From assembly GCA_963691705.1 (NCBI GenBank), contig OY829539.1, forward strand, positions 64,826,327-64,890,326: a stretch of 64,000 nt of DNA, in the 5' to 3' direction. The notes under the pieces were generated by a model. That model was not told the origin of the DNA, searched no databases, and saw only the letters and a list, made by a program, of their open reading frames with translations. This document shows positions 44,377 through 57,663 of the stretch, one piece after another. A program made the position numbers and the translations under genes. Each line of letters starts with the position of its first letter. Positions within the stretch are counted from its first letter, which is position 1. The stretch is from Viola odorata. Taxonomy: Eukaryota; Streptophyta; Magnoliopsida; Malpighiales; Violaceae.

Positions 44377-44525
44377 GTAATGTTATTTCGTAGGAAAGAA
44401 ATAAATCGAATTGATTTACAGTCTGATGTGGATACCACCTGTTATTAACAGGTGGATAACAAGTGACATCCGTATCAAACGGTAAGTCAATTCAGTTTAT
44501 TTCTTTCACACGAAATAGCATTTAC
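44377..44525. mobile_element. MITE with long terminal inverted repeats and central palindrome
   Basis: The first 44 bases (GTAATGTTATTTCG...) are repeated inverted at the end (...CGAAATAGCATTTAC). In the middle a perfect 21-bp palindrome lies at 44435-44455 (CCACCTGTTA and its inverse around a T). No target duplication is certain. Confidence 0.75.
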
Positions 44526-45490
44526 CCTCTCTACTATCTTAAAAAAAGAATAAATTGAATTGAGTGGCATGAAACATTTAATTACCCTCTCTCACATCCA
44601 TCGCTATGTAAATTTTGCAGCAGATTAGCTTACAGCTTCTTGTTTGGGGTGTATTTATTCGAGTAAGTTTATAATAGTAATAAGTTTTGGTTTTTTTATG
44701 ATACAAATAGTGAGTATTAGTTACATTCGTTGGTTCTCGAACACTATTTTTTTTATAGAAGATAAAATGTGGTGATTAGTTTAAAAGAGTATATTTTGGT
44801 AGGATAAATGAACTTTACAAAATAAACATATAACTAATGAAAGACTTGAGCAAAATAATCTGTGATGAATTGGAACGGTGGCAAAAGCTTGGCTGTCAGT
44901 GGATCACATTCACATGGAACGGTCAGAATTGTTATTATATGCTTAAAATAATAATAAATTAAAAGAATAAGGCTAGTTTAGAGTAGACTCATTTGTGATA
45001 TTGATACTCAACGAATATTCTTGTGATACGTGTCCAATTTATTACTTTTCACATTTTATTTTTTTTATATATATAATAAAAATTATAATTGTTAAAAATA
45101 TTTATAAAATTAAATTAAATTTAAAAATCAAATTTCAATTGCATTATATTTATATAAGGTATAATTAAAATTCATTTTTTTATATTATGAATGATATTTT
45201 TATATAATATATATTTTTATAATTTTGAATTTTCACATATTTTAGTGTTAGGTGCTCTTTGGGGTTATGGTTCTTGTTTAGGAAGTTGAGTTTCAGAACC
45301 AAAAAACCAAAAGAGTGTTTGGTAATGACACTTTAAACCCAATTTCCTAAGAAGCTGGTCTCTGAACCAAAGAAAAACATGCTTTTGGAGAAGCTCCAGT
45401 TAGTCGTTCCCGTCATAATTGTTACGAGCTTCCATTTTAGTGTCCGAAGAAAAAAAGCAAAAACAAAAAACAAAAAACGGAAAAAAGAGA
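44526..45490. other. Upstream region of the NLR gene
   Basis: Very AT-rich. Nothing coding is supported. Promoter sequences should lie in the last few hundred bases; 45300-45420 includes an imperfect inverted region with GGTTCTTGTTTAGGAAG and TTCCTAAGAAGC that may be a MITE end. Confidence 0.5.
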
Positions 45491-48400
45491 ATGGTTCTCC
45501 CGTGGATTATTGCCGCTGCTAAAAAGATCGGAGAGTGCTGTGCTGGGCCCATCGTGGAGTTCATCAAGACAGAGGTTGGTCATCTGATTAATTACAGCGC
45601 CAACCTTGAGAAGCTGAGAGAACAAGCTGAGAATCTGAGTGATGCAGCAGAATCGGTGAATGGTCGAATTAAAGAGGCTGAGAATCATAGAGGGGAGGCG
45701 GCGGTGGACGCTTCTGTTATGAGATGGAAGACAAGGACAACTTCTCTCCAGGAGGACGCTGACAAGATTATTGCAGAAGAAGAGAAAGCAGCGGATGGGA
45801 GGTGTCTCATGGGTTTGCGCACCAATTTATGGGCCTGCTACCAGGTAATTAATTTGATTTGATTCGGTTAAATTATAATCCAATCCGATCTGATCCTACC
45901 GATCCGCTAAACTGTTATCCCTGATTTTTGGTAGGTAAGCAAATCAGCAAAGAAGGCGATAGACAAGGCTGTTCAACTTCTGGAGGAGGAAAAAAAACTT
46001 GCCAGGGTTGCGAATACTGATTACTCGGAGTGTTTGGGGGTCATACCGATTCCTAATTTTGAGGAATTCAAATCAAGAGACAAAGTTTCACAGGATATCG
46101 TGGCGGCCTTGAAGGATCCGAGTGTGAATATGGTAGGGGTGTTTGGGATGGGCGGGGTGGGGAAGACCACGCTGGTGGAAAAGGTTGCTGCCCAGCTCCA
46201 GAAAGACCGGACATTTGATTTTGTGGTTAAGGCAACTGTGTCCTATGTACCAGATCTGAGGAGGATTCAGGGAGAAATTGCAGATCCACTGAAGATCAAA
46301 TTGGAGGCGGAAACAGTGCAAGGGAGAGCTCTTCAATTGATGGAGCGATTGGATAAACGAGGGAAACTACTCATTGTTCTGGATGATATCTGGGAAGGAA
46401 TTCCGTTGAAGGAAATCGGGATTCCTTTCGGTACTCGACGAGCTGGAAGAAGGGATGAGAAGGGAGGTCACTTTGACAGTCTCGCGGAGGGAGCTGATGA
46501 TGATACCAAAACAAGCTCTCGCAGCAGTACTCATGACTGCAAAATATTGATGACATCTAGAAGTGAAACAGTGTTATACAGCAAGATGGGTTCCCCCCGC
46601 AACTTTCCCCTTCAAGAGCTAGACAACGTCGATGCATGGAACTTGTTTCAGAAGACACTAGGCAGTACTCCTGAGGATCCGAGCTGGCGATCAATTGCTG
46701 ATCAAGTCGTTGAAAGATGTTCAGGTACTCTTCCAAACCAAACTAATAAGACTGTTTACTTTCTTTTGAGTTGGTTTACAAACACTCTAAATTTAGTACA
46801 AATTAATTACAAAGAGACTTTCTCTGGGCTTTTACGGTAAGTGGTGTAGGGGAAAATTGTAGAAAAAACTCTCAAAAGAATAAAATAAAGTCTGGTGCAT
46901 ACTTAAAAAAAATAGAAAGAAAAGTCTAATTAGCCTCAAATCCGAAAACGACAATAAGTCCTGAAAATAATTAAGAAAAACGTGAAAATAAGTTTCATTG
47001 GTCGAAATTTTTGGACAGTAAGTGATATGTCTGCTGAGTTTGAGTCTTGTCGAGCGATCAAATAAAAAATCATAATTGTATTAAATTTGGATCCCTGTTG
47101 TTTTTGTTTTTTTGTTTTTTGACCGAGATAGAAATTCTTAAGCTCACTCTCCATCTCCTCTGTCTTCCTCACTCAACTATCCCTTAAACCATTGAAGCAA
47201 GATAAGATCTCAATCGTCAATCTAACGGATATAAATACTAAAATCTAATGGAGTTTGTCATTGTCAATATTTTTTTTAACAGTTGAAATTATATTAAACT
47301 AACAGATAAAACGTTTAGAAAAATCATGAAGGAAAGTATATGAGAAAAGAGAATTTTAAATTTTAGTTATGGAATGTTCATATATATATGGTAATATTAG
47401 TAATTGATAAAATAATTTTAAAAAAAAGAATCATACCATTTACTATAGATATAAAACAATAAAAAAATAGGTTAAATAATAATTTTGTTTATACAAAAAA
47501 ATGTTAAATGATACCATTGATAAAATTCAACTATTGAGAATTAAAATTAGAAGAAAAAATAATTATAATTTTTCTAATGAGAGAAATGTAATGAGTACTT
47601 TTGTTGAGTACGAAGTATTTGAAAGAGTGAATTATAAATAAATAAATTAATTATCTTAGGTGCATACTTTTCAAAAATATAAAATTCAATTAGGTGCAGA
47701 AATTGGGTTTGCAAATAAATAAAAATTTGATTTTCAATTTTAAGTATAATATATAAAAAATATTTTAAAAAAATGTGAATTGACAAAATAAAATAAATTA
47801 AGGGCTTACTTACATTGAAATAAATGATGGGATTAATTTTTACTTTGCTGAAACTAAAAAAGTGAGATATATAAGAATAACCAATTTATTATGAGATGAA
47901 AAAAGAAAAAGAAAAAGAAAAAAAAAGAGAATGAAAATTCGGAGGAAAAGTGCAATGGTTACTAATACTATGAATATAAAAATGTATTATGAGAAGTTGA
48001 ATATTATAAAAATGAATAAAATGAAGAAGTTAAGAAATTTACAACAAAAAAAAGGTATACCTGTTTTTAACCAATTTTATTTTTCATTGTGGTAGGTATA
48101 CCTGTTCTTCTTGATGTTGTTTCTAGGGCTTTAAAAGATAAGGATTTGCAGACTTGGATGGGTGGTTTGGATAAATTGAAGTCGTTTGATAGGTTTGAGT
48201 TGGTTGATAAAGTTTACATGGGAATAGAATTGAGCTATAACCATCTCAAAGGTGAGGAGATAAAGTCATTGTTCCAACTTCTTGGACAAATGTATCCTCA
48301 CTACATTCTAGTCTCAGACTTGGTGAAATATGCAATGGGGTTGGGTATATTCAAACGGTGCACTAGTGTAGAACAAGTAAGAAATGGACTACACATATGC

Positions 48401-51400
48401 CTCAATGACCTCAAAGACTATGGTTTGTTGCATGATGTTGACAAGGAGGGAACAGAACTCAGAATGCATGATGTTGTCCACAAGTTTGCAGCCTATGTTG
48501 GGTCCAAACACCATCATATTTACAATGTCTCTGTAGCAGATAAATTAGAAGAATGGCCTGATGAGGACGTGCTTAAACAGTTCAAAGCAATTGCCTTCAA
48601 CTTTTGTCGTTTCCCTCCTGATGAGCTTCCTGCATCGTTTAATAGCCCACAGATTGAGTCATTTATAATGTCTAAGAACAAAAGCGACCCCCCCATTAAA
48701 ATCCCAGACAAGGTTTTTGGTGGAATGAAAGGACTCAAGCTCCTGGATTTGACAAGCATCTCTCTTTCACCAGCACTGCCTACATCGCTTGGTGTTCTTG
48801 TAAAGCTTAAAACTCTGTGTCTTTATTCCTGTGAATTGGATGACATTGCTATAATTGGAGAGCTACCGATGTTACGAGTTCTCTGCCTTTTTGGTTCCAC
48901 TATTGTTCGTCTCCCGAAAGAACTGGGGAAATTGACTCGTCTGAAAATTCTGGATTTGACGGATTGCTCAAGTCTGAAGGAGATCGATTCTGATGTGCTG
49001 TCCAAGATGACCTCTCTAGAGGAATTGAATATGAGAAAAAGCTTTAAGTATTGGGAGAAAGAAGGATATTGCAGCAGCAGCAATAGTAATATTGAAACAA
49101 TACATAAGAACGCTAGCTTGGGGGAATTGAAGAATATGCCCAACTTAATCTACCTATCAATTCACATCCCTCATGCAGAGATGCTTCCCAATGAACTATT
49201 ACTCTTTGAAAACTTGAAAAGTTTCAAAATACTCGTTGGAGAGGCGTGGGACTGGGATAATAATTATGGAACTTCAAAAACTTTGAAACTGAAGCTCGTC
49301 GAATGTGCTCAGTTGGAATATAGTGGAATTAAGGCGTTGATCGGAAGAGCTGAGGATGTGTATCTGCAACAACTGAATGGTTTTGAAAGTCTCTGCAAAT
49401 TGGACTCTCAAGGTTTTCCTCCCATGAAGCATCTCAATGTTCAAAATGGAGTTCAAATTCGGTACATCGTAATCTCCATTTCCAGTTGTGTTGTTTTCCC
49501 AAAGTTAGAGACTCTGGTGCTCCAGGATTTGGAAAAGTTGGAGAAGATCATCTATCATGGCAGTGATGGTCAGCTTCTAAAGTCGGGGTCGTTTGAAAAC
49601 TTGAGCAAAATAAAGGTGGAGAGATGCAATGGACTGAAGGATCTCTTCTCATCCAGCTTGGCAAGAGGTTTTTTATTACGCTTAAAAGAAATTGAAGTAA
49701 TTGACTGTCAAAACATGCAAACCATTGTTTCCACAACTGGAGAAATTAAGGGAGAAATGTTGTTCCCTCACTTAAACTTCATCAAGCTCAAATCTCTTCC
49801 AAAGCTCAAGACTTTCTGCACTGCTGACTACATTGGATGCCCTTCCTTGCAACAACTGTTGATAGAAGATTGCCCTGAGCTGAAGACATTCGCCACCAAT
49901 TATGCAAGCACAGATACGACACTTTTTGATGGAAAGGTACATCTCATTCTCTGGGTCTTGATCTTTACATTTCTGTAATTGTATTTGGCACCTCATTTTA
50001 CAAGTGATGAAAGGTTAGACTAAGGCGCCAACCACATGTTTGTCAAAAAGCGTCATCAAACCAAACAACCTCTCCCCTACTGGGTGGGGACAAAACTTAC
50101 TTCACAAAACATATTGGAAAGATCCTGGATACAAATATTAGAAAGTTTTACAGACATTCTCCAGGAAAGTGATGTTGCATCTAATATTTTACTTGGATCA
50201 CAAAATCATTTGGCCAAAAATAGGGGGAAAAAAAGTTGCAAAGATTACATTGCATTTAAATTTTGTTTTTCTTTTTCTTGGGTAGAAATTCACATTAAGA
50301 AAAATCTCTAAAAACGTATGAATATAGGCAAAATAAAGCATTTACCATTCACCATTAAAGGGGGAGAAAATGAATGTAAAGCTGGGAAAAATATAGAAAT
50401 ATAAAAGATTTATTTTTTACTTTTCTTTTAGGCGAATACATCTGAAACATCTTTTTATAAGAGAACTTATGTTTATTTTCTAAGTGTCTTCTACTTTAAA
50501 TTTTAATGACTATTAATTTGGAATTGTTATATTTTTGCAGGTTGCATTCCCTAACTTGGAGGAACTAACACTTCAGAAGAACATGGATGGATTAAAGACG
50601 ATATGGGGGAATGAGTTGCATCCGAATTCCTTCTCCAAACTTAAGACGTTGAAGATAGAGGATGGGAGTGCTTTATTGAATGTTTTCCCACCTAGTATGT
50701 TGAGAACAAGATTGTTGAACCTCCAAAATTTGGTGATTTCTCGTTGTAGCTCGTTGGAAAAGGTGTTTGATGTCCAAATGCTCATTAATGAAAGAGAGTT
50801 ACATTTGGTATTAACTCCCATTCAGTTGACATCTATTACAATAAGGGAGCTGCCGAAGTTGATACATGTGTGGAATAGAGATCCCCATGGACTTCTTTCC
50901 TATCAAAACCTTTGCTCTGTGAATGTTTCTTTTTGTCCGACTCTAAAAAGTCTTTTTCCTGTCTCGGTTGCCTTGACTCTTCAACAACTGGAAGAGATTA
51001 ACATAGAAAACTGTGAAGGTGTGGAGGAAATTGTTTCAAAGGAGGAAGTGGATCAGGAGCAAAGTTGCGACGCTACGTTCTTGTTTCCCAAAGTAACGCA
51101 TTTAAGGCTTTGGAAGTTACCAGCACTGAAGAAATTTTATCCAGGAGCTTATAGTTCAGATTGGCCAAAATTGTCTAAATTAATTGTCTATGATTGTGAT
51201 AAATTTGATATATTTGGTCCACAACTTGAAATCATCCAAGATGAAGCTTGCAGGGAGGAACAACGTGATATCCAAGTTCAAAGACAACCTTTTTTATCAT
51301 TTACAAAGGTATGGGCCCAATTATTATATCATGAAATATTCTCTCATCAATGACCTCCTCGTAGATGTGTGTAATGAATTCATGAAATCCGTGGAAATTG

Positions 51401-54400
51401 CCATCTTTATATCTTGTTGCAGAAAATTTACAAGTCACATTCGTTTAACTCTCTTTATTTGATTTTGTAGGTTATTTCTTACTTGGAGAAAGTCTCACTA
51501 AGGAGTCAAGATCTTGATGTGATTTGTGAGCAAGGCTTGTTTACAGCAAACAAACTAAAACATCTTGAACTGAAATGCTTTCATGATAGTTCCCATGTTT
51601 TTCCAGTTTCTTTCCTTCAGAGATTTCCAAATCTGGAGAAGCTTGTTGTGGCGTGTTCTGATTTCAAGCAACTATTCCCCGATGAACTTGTGGTTGATGA
51701 GACAAACGTAAAGACACTTGCACGGATCTCACAGTTAAACCTAGATCTTTTGCCTGAGATGACACACATTTGGGATTCAAACTCCCAACTAGATGTTCTT
51801 CTTCACGATCTTGGACATCTTGAAGTTTGGAGTTGCCACCACTTGATCAATTTAGCACCATCCACGGCATTGTTTGAAAATCTAACATATTTGGATGTGT
51901 GGAAATGCAACGGATTAATAACGTTATTGGCATCCTCTACGGCGAAAAGCCTTGTGCAGCTCAAAAAGATGTGGATAAGAGAATGCAGTTCACTGGTAGA
52001 GATTGTAGCAAATGATGAAGATGAAGCACGCATGGAGGACATTGTTTATGAAAAATTGGAAGGACTAATACTACAGTCCTTAGCAAGTCTTACCAGTTTC
52101 TGCTCCGCAACTTGCAACTTCAAGTTCCCATATTTGGTTTCGGTAATTATGGCGGAATGTCCCAAGATGGAGTTTTTCTCCAAAGGAGTCTTGAACACAC
52201 CAAAGCTAACCAAGGTTTGGGTAAAGAAAGAAGGTGTAAAAGAAGAGAGAGGGCGATGGTTGGGTGACCTTAATTCCACTGTACGACAGTTGTACAAAGA
52301 AATGGTATGTATCAGTTCACCAAGTTTTCATTTTCATTTTCCTTTTCTTTTAAACTCTCTTTTATTTCCACTGTACGACAGTTGTACAAATAAAATAATT
52401 GGAAAAATAAATTACTAGTTAACTGGAGTTTCTGATATAAACACAAAAGAAACGACACTTGTTAAATTTTGTTGCCATTATTCCCATGAGGAAGATGGAA
52501 TCGGAAAAAAAATCAGGTATATAGTTGATAATTAGCAAAGTAGTGTATATGGTGGTAGTACAGCAATATTCGTACGAATGTAATTTAGCTGATCTTAACT
52601 TATGCAACTTTTGGTTTATTGTGAAGGATGGATTCCGCGGCTTGCAACAGTTGAAACTCTCAGAATTTCCTGAGTTGAAAAACATATGGCTCGGTAAACT
52701 TCCGCTAGCGCTCTTCAGTGACTTAAAACTACTTGAGATTTCCGAGTGTACTTTTCCCTCATATGCGATATCATCAAGTATGCTACTATACTGGAACAAC
52801 TTGGAAGAGCTACAGGTAACAAAATGCAACTCATTAGAAGAAATATTTGATGGATCAGAGGAGTTGAGGAACCGTAATGCTAGTGAAAATGTTGGGCCTT
52901 TGTCAGAGTTAAAGAAGTTTTACTTAGGTGATTTGTCAAGATTGAGACACGTTTGTCCTGAGAATCTTGAGAGGATTTTGGACTTCAAAAACCTTAGTTT
53001 GCTCAATATTTGCAACTGTAGCAGCTTGAGGTATGTATTTACCCCATCCATGATTTTGTGCCTTGTTCAACTCCAAGAGATAGTAGTGAAAAACTGTGCT
53101 TGTGTGGAAGAAATCATTCTAAAGGGAGAGAAGGAAGATGGAATGGGGAATAATAGTGTCCTAATATTCCCGCAACTAAATATTCTTCTTCTCCAGTCTT
53201 TGCCTTGCTTGGCGAGTTTCTCTTCTGGAAATGGTGTTTTGGAGTGCCCTTGTCTGGGAACAATAACTATAGTGGATTGCCCAAAGCTGGAGACTTTTAC
53301 TTCCACATTACTAATGCAACAAGAGTTGACCACCACTGAAGAAAATGGCGAAACCCTCCATACTCGGACTAAACCTCTTTTCAATGATAAGGTCAGCAGC
53401 AAAAACTCCCCTCTCTATAAATATATGTTATGCGATCTTTATTTAAGAAGAAAACATAATTGTTTTGGGATCTAATTATCTTTTAAGTTTCAGTTACTTG
53501 AGTGTTTACTCATTTATTTTTTATAAGAGAACTTATGTTTATTTTCTAAGTGTCTTCTACTTTAAAAATTATTTTTTACGTTTACACGAGTTGGCGCCAC
53601 ATTTTACAAGTGATGAAAGGTTAGACTTGTTAGACAAACCAAATAGCCTCTCCCCTACTCTCGGTTACAAGAATAAATCATACACCATAGTTAATATTAT
53701 AAGAAGAAATTGCATACTGTTCAAGGCGCTAAGATTTCGGGACAAAATATAAATATCTAGCTAGAAGAAAACTAATAATCCTCCTTTTTTCTTCATGCGT
53801 GTGCAAAAATATTGTCTCAGGTTGCATTCCCTAACTTGGAGGAACTAAAGTTTGTGGAGATGGACGGACTGAAGACGATATGGCAAAATGAACTCCACCC
53901 AAGTTCCTTTCTAAAGCTGAAGACACTGAAGATAGAGAAAGCAAGTACTTTGTTGACTATTTTCCCGCCCGCAATGGTGAAAAGAGCCTTAAATCTAGAG
54001 AATCTGACCATCTCTAATTGTGAATCAGTTCAAGAGGTGTTTGATGTTCAAATCCTTATCAATGAGAGCGATATACAAGGTGAGGTGCTACCAACTCAGT
54101 TGAGAAGTGTGGACATATCAGAGCTTCCAAAGTTGAAACATGTGTGGAATAGAGATCCCCATGGACTTCTTTCCTATCAAAACCTTTGCTCTGTCAATGC
54201 TTCTCTTTGTCCGACTCTAAAAAGTCTTTTTCCTGTCTCGGTTGCCTTGACTCTTCAACAACTGGAAGAGATTAACATAGAAAACTGTGAAGGTGTGGAG
54301 GAAATTGTTTCAAAGGAGGAAGTGGATCAGGAGCAAAGTTGCGACGCTACGTTCTTGTTTCCCAAAGTAACGCATTTAAGGCTTTGGAAGTTACCAGCAC

Positions 54401-55710
54401 TGAAGAAATTTTATCCAGGAGCTTATAGTTCAGATTGGCCAAAATTGTCTAAATTAATTGTCTATGATTGTGATAAATTTGATATATTTGGTCCACAGCT
54501 TGAAATCATCCAAGATGAAGCTTGCAGGGAGGAACAACGTGATATCCAAGTTCAAAGACAACCTTTTTTATCATTTACAAAGGTATGGACCCAATTATTA
54601 TATCATGAAATATTCTCTCATCAGTGACCTCCTCGTAGATGTGTGTAATGAATTCATGAAATCCGTGGAAATTGCCATCTTTATATCTTGTTGCAGAAAA
54701 TTTACAAGTCACATTCGTTTAAACTTTTTTTATTTGATTTTGCAGGTTATTCCTGACTTGGAGGAAGTCTCACTAAGGAGTCAAGATCTTGATGTGATTT
54801 GTGACCAAGGCTTGTTTACAGCAAACAAACTAAAACATCTTGACCTAAATTGCTTTCATGATAGTTCCCAAGTTTTTCCAATTTCTTTCCTTAAGAGATT
54901 TCCAAATTTGGAGAAGCTTGTTGTGACGTGTTCTCATACCAAACAACTATTCCCAGATGAACTTATGGCTGATGAGACAAATGCAAAGACACTTGCACGG
55001 ATCTCACAGTTAAACCTTGATCTTTTGCCTGAGATGACACACATTTGGGATTCAAACTCCCAACTAGATGTTCTTCTTCACGATCTTGGACATCTTGAAG
55101 TTTGGAGTTGCCACCACTTGATCAATTTAGCACCATCCACGGCATTGTTTGAAAATCTAACATATTTGGATGTGTGGAAATGCAACGGACTAATAACGTT
55201 ATTGGCATCCTCTACGGCGAAAAGCCTTGTGCAGCTCAAAAAGATGCGGATAAGAGAATGCAGTTCACTGGTAGAGATTGTAGCAAATGATGAAGATGAA
55301 GCACGCATGGAGGACATTGTTTATGAAAAATTGGAAGGACTAATACTACAGTCCTTAGCAAGTCTTACCAGTTTCTGCTCCGCAACTTGCAACTTCAAGT
55401 TCCCATGTTTGGTTTCGGTAATTATGGCGGAATGTCCCAAGATGGAGTTTTTCTCCAAAGGAGTCTTGAACACACCAAAACTAACCAAGGTTTGGGTAAA
55501 GAAAGAAGGTGTAAAAGAAGAGAGAGGGCGATGGTTGGGTGACCTTAATTCCACTGTACGACAGTTGTACAAAGAAATGGTAATGTATTAGATTCACTGG
55601 TTTCCCTTTTCCTCTTTTTTTTCTCACTTTTAAACTCATCCATTTTCCCTTATTATTGTTTCTAAATGCACTGGTAATCTGATGCTTCATTACCGCAGAA
55701 TTCTTCATGA
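45491..55710 (+). CDS. CC-NB-LRR disease resistance protein, RPS2/At4g27190 type
   Basis: Intracellular immune receptor; NLRs of this class sense pathogen effectors and trigger defence. Nine exons with GT-AG borders: 45491-45844, 45935-46724, 48096-49936, 50541-51308, 51471-52304, 52627-53391, 53821-54582, 54746-55579, 55699-55710, giving about 2319 aa. The coiled-coil domain is residues 1-150; the P-loop GMGGVGKTT at 189-197; kinase-2 LLIVLDDIW ending at 271; RNBS-B CKILMTSR; a GLPL-like CSGIPVL cut by a 1371-bp intron; MHD as RMHDVVHKF at 505-507. Then come leucine-rich repeats of the CxxL type. A 36-residue, charged insertion lies between kinase-2 and RNBS-B. All introns after exon 3 are phase 0, so exons 4-8 can be skipped or duplicated without frameshift. 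Exons 4-5 and 7-8 are a recent duplication. Exon borders were inferred by reading; the last exon (Asn-Ser-Ser-stop) and length are least certain. AATAAA is at 55815. Confidence 0.9.
50541..52304 (+). repeat. First copy of duplicated LRR exon pair (exons 4-5)
   Basis: Aligns with 53821-55579. From 50865 onward, through the intron between the two exons, the copies are nearly identical (about 97-98% by eye), whereas the first 324 bases of the pair are clearly diverged. Confidence 0.9.
53821..55579 (+). repeat. Second copy of duplicated LRR exon pair (exons 7-8)
   Basis: Partner of 50541-52304, near-identical from 54139. Both exons in each copy have the same lengths (or nearly) and the same phase. 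Confidence 0.9.
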
Positions 55711-56888
55711 TTTTGAAGTGAAAGGCAAAGATTCTCAAATGCCGGTTTCAAATAGTGTCAAGAAGACTTGTATTTGTATGGAGCTTGATGAAGGAGCCAG
55801 GCTCTTCTCTGAGAAATAAAATGGTCAAGGAGCCTGTCTTCCATTTGCTCCTGATTAGCTTCTTGTTTTTCTCTTTTGTTTTGGTGAAGATACTATATTA
55901 GTAGTACTGCTGCTTTCTTCATCTCTGGTTATGCCCATGCAAGTGCAAAAGTAGACAGCCAATCATATTCTTTGAACTGATTGTGTAATAACAGTGTAAC
56001 AATCTTGAAGAAAACAGTTCTCAGTCGCAGCTAAAAAATCAATTGACAATGGGGAAGAAAACCTTCTCAGGTTTTTGACCATACTCAATTTATCATACTT
56101 TTGGGTTCCTATGACAATAATAAGGGAAAATGGATATGAGTTTAAAAGTGAGAAGAAAAAAAAGGAAAATGGAAGGACCCTAGCTTCCCAATCTCTAGAG
56201 CCTTATAGGCTGCACTTATAAGATTACTACTCTTAAGCAAACTCTATATAAGTCCATGACAGGTTAATTACATGTGCGGTGTGCCTGTCACTGAAAATGA
56301 AAATTGTACGTGTTTTTACAGGAAGGAAGAAGCAATTGATGGAGATACAATAGAAAGAATGATTTACCGACTAAAGAGTGCTAGTTTAAGGTATATATAT
56401 GGTAATTATAATAAATACTATAAGATTTTATTTAATTTGATAAATTATATAGTTGTGAGAATTTATTTTTTAATTAATTATTTATAGTATTGGTGCTTGC
56501 AAAATGTGTATTTTGAGCAAAGGTGGTGGGAAAGGTGATGCTGATTAATTTAGTTTATTTAATAATAATGTTATTATTAATGATTAGAATAATATTAATT
56601 ACACTTTTAATGTTGCAGTGGAAAGACCAGCTTTCAAAAATGCAGTAGAGCCTTATTTGGAGGTATGTATAGTCCTTAATCAAATTTACATTAATTTAAT
56701 TTATTTTAATATTTATTTTTTCTTCTTTTGTGTTGAATTTTTCATCTGTTGAAACAAGTTAGTTTTGCAAAAGCTCACAATGGTGTCCCAGAAGACAATA
56801 TTTTGTAGATAAATTAGATTCTATGTACAATCTTCCTTGTGTACAAGAATTTCTTACGATTTCATGAATTAAATCAAAGATCGAATAT
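55711..56888. other. 3' UTR and downstream spacer of the NLR gene
   Basis: AATAAA at 55815-55820 may be the poly(A) signal. No gene is supported beyond it; short ORFs such as 56272-56487 are AT-rich without recognisable features. Confidence 0.6.
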
Positions 56889-57250
56889 ATGATTGTGCTA
56901 AATATACATTCCTTCTGTTGTGTGGCGCTATACGGCAACTGGGAATATTGGATGAAAAGTGGCTACTATAATTTTTTATCGGTTATGTTTGGCGGCGGAC
57001 AGCAAGCATCAAACGATTTCTGGTGGATCTTCCTGTGGCAAATTCAAATCTCACCGAAGTTTATGATTTTCACTTGGAGGCTAGTCTAAAATGGCCTATC
57101 GACAAAGGAGAATCTATTGAGGAGAGGCATCGTTGGAGAGGATAGGTGTCTTTGTTGTTAGCAGGCGGCTGAGACGATTGATAACTTAATCTTACAGTGT
57201 GGCGTCGAATAGTATCTGGAGGGCGAGTCACTTATCTTCTAATGGCTTGT
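56889..57250 (+). pseudogene. Fossil zinc-binding domain of LINE reverse transcriptase (zf-RVT)
   Basis: The frame reads FWWIFLWQIQISPKFMIFTWRL, then after a stop LSTKENLLRRG, then DRCLCC, a second stop and ETIDNLILQCG. This order (W..LW...P.K...F.WRL, L.T..NL..RG, C..C, E....L...C) is that of the zf-RVT domain in plant L1-type LINEs. Two in-frame stops, at about 57088 and 57160, show it is dead. Together with the RNase H fossil at 43325 it brackets the NLR gene, but whether both came from one LINE cannot be told. Confidence 0.75.
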
Positions 57251-57663
57251 TTTCGCCTAATGTAACACTTAGTGGATGGTTGGTCGAACTGAAGGTCACG
57301 ACCTCGGTCGCAGTGGTGGAGGAGGTAGTTTCCATTAAAATTTGAATCAAAAGTATACTATGAATTTATCCCAATCCCATTATTTAAGTTCTGAAAGAGG
57401 TGGGAGTTCCTTAGGCTGCGTTTCATAACGGAATTAATTCTGTTTTCTAAAATTTTCCATCTGGAGTTATTTCCGGAATTATTTGTTTTCCTAAATTCTG
57501 TTTCACAGCTACAGTACGTTTTCTGTTTTCCAGCCTTCATTTTCCAACCTTAGAAAACACAAAATCGTATTCACCTAACAACTATTTCTTACTTTTTTGA
57601 AGAAAAAAACTACTACTATTATTAAATCAATTTTATTTTAATTAAAAAATAATGCTAATGTTA

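Noticed and set aside
45491..55710. NLR as a cluster of several pseudogene fragments
   Set aside because: All breaks between open frames coincide with good GT-AG borders and consistent phases, so one multi-exon gene is the simpler reading.
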